Translations under genes and position numbers: made by a program
The notes under the pieces: generated by a model
The model's input: only the letters and a program-made list of their open reading frames with translations
The model's database searches: none
Told to the model about the DNA's origin: nothing
NCBI RefSeq assembly: GCF_000427405.1
Contig: NZ_KE386491.1
Location: 3,791,812-3,855,811 of the forward strand
Source of the DNA: Flectobacillus major DSM 103
Lineage (GTDB): Bacteria > Bacteroidota > Bacteroidia > Cytophagales > Spirosomataceae
DNA: 64,000 bases
Reading direction: 5' to 3'
In this document: one piece after another, positions 63,765 to 64,000 of the stretch
Layout: every line of letters begins with the position of its first letter
Numbering within the stretch: position 1 is the stretch's first letter

Positions 63765-64000
63765 ATGAAAGATAAAATCAAACAATTAGCCGCCCAACAT
63801 GCGGGAGAATTTGTGGCAAATCGTCGTTATTTGCATACCAATCCTGAGCTTTCTTTTCATGAATTTAATACGCAAAAATATGTTGCTCAAAAGCTCAAAG
63901 AAATTGGTATTACACCTGTAGAGATTGCCAATACTGGATTGGTAGCAACGATTGAAGGCCGTAATCCTGAAAAAAAAGTGGTAGCTCTTAGGGCCGATAT
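63765..64000 (+). CDS. M20-family amidohydrolase, truncated by window edge
   Basis: About 78 residues from the ATG at 63765 to the right edge. The start (FVANRRYLHTNPELSFHEFNTQKYV) and the ending VVALRAD match N-acyl-amino-acid amidohydrolases or carboxypeptidase-type M20 peptidases, where HxNPELSFxE is a family hallmark. It follows the M61 gene by 85 bp; the rest lies outside. Confidence 0.88.
   Translation, partial: MKDKIKQLAAQHAGEFVANRRYLHTNPELSFHEFNTQKYVAQKLKEIGITPVEIANTGLVATIEGRNPEKKVVALRAD

Overview
The window is a 64 kb chromosomal segment of a Bacteroidetes bacterium. A member of the Cytophagales, such as a Flectobacillus/Arcicella/Runella-type Spirosomaceae relative, is my best guess, by inference only. 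The signs are: promoters of the form TTTG-N19-TAnnTTTG in front of several genes; no Shine-Dalgarno sequences; family choices such as BatD-like, DUF2480, an outer-membrane beta-barrel/CarboxypepD-like receptor, PVC-type heme proteins and a siroheme sulfite reductase with a helical tail; and moderately AT-rich DNA. Most of the window is ordinary housekeeping sequence.

Layout. 1-3 kb: a truncated cupin (DUF985) gene, then an ECF sigma / anti-sigma-like / exported beta-repeat protein operon. 3-11 kb: recF, pyruvate dehydrogenase E1 alpha (with a REP-like repeat between them), an ArsC-like protein, uvrB, a GH16 glucanase, mazG and an exported thioredoxin-like protein. 11-19 kb: rplU-rpmA with a leader hairpin, an NAD(P)-binding protein, a GT2 glycosyltransferase, a 1363-residue SF1 helicase directly coupled to a UbiA prenyltransferase, and tRNA-Gly and tRNA-Leu. 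19-25 kb: a visibly AT-richer accessory locus. It holds a Crp-like regulator, a 52-residue exported Cys-rich peptide with its own promoter and terminator, then a translationally coupled beta-propeller-like protein, a MauE/DoxX-like redox membrane protein and an outer-membrane receptor. 25-38 kb: a heme-binding dehydrogenase lipoprotein with HEAT repeats, a TMTC-like TPR membrane protein, enoyl-CoA hydratase and acyl-CoA dehydrogenase, an orphan histidine kinase, rmuC and an aldo/keto reductase. Two copies of a ~270 bp repeat with terminal inverted repeats lie here. 38-47 kb: a T4-type polynucleotide kinase/phosphatase, lon, an AzgA-type purine permease, an exported MTA/SAH-nucleosidase-like protein, cobA and sulfite reductase. 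47-58 kb: a coiled-coil lipoprotein, a second ECF sigma with a small overlapping gene, nth, pnuC, a Nudix hydrolase, a DMT transporter, a class A beta-lactamase-like protein, tRNA-His, sodA, tadA-aroC, a BatD-like protein, a 72-residue orphan and an HNH endonuclease. 58-64 kb: DUF2480, tsaB, an S41 protease, rnpA-rpmH, an M61 peptidase and a truncated M20 peptidase.

The best candidate for an undescribed system is the 19.7-24.4 kb peptide locus. A regulator faces a strong promoter with repeated TTTGA-like motifs, which drives a tiny secreted Cys-rich peptide. A terminator separates the peptide from genes for a propeller-like protein, a redox membrane protein with a Cys pair, and a receptor. 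The general plan resembles Bacteroidetes loci that pair small exported peptides with beta-propeller proteins. The second notable item is the two-copy mobile-looking repeat (28715-28976 and 33340-33618).
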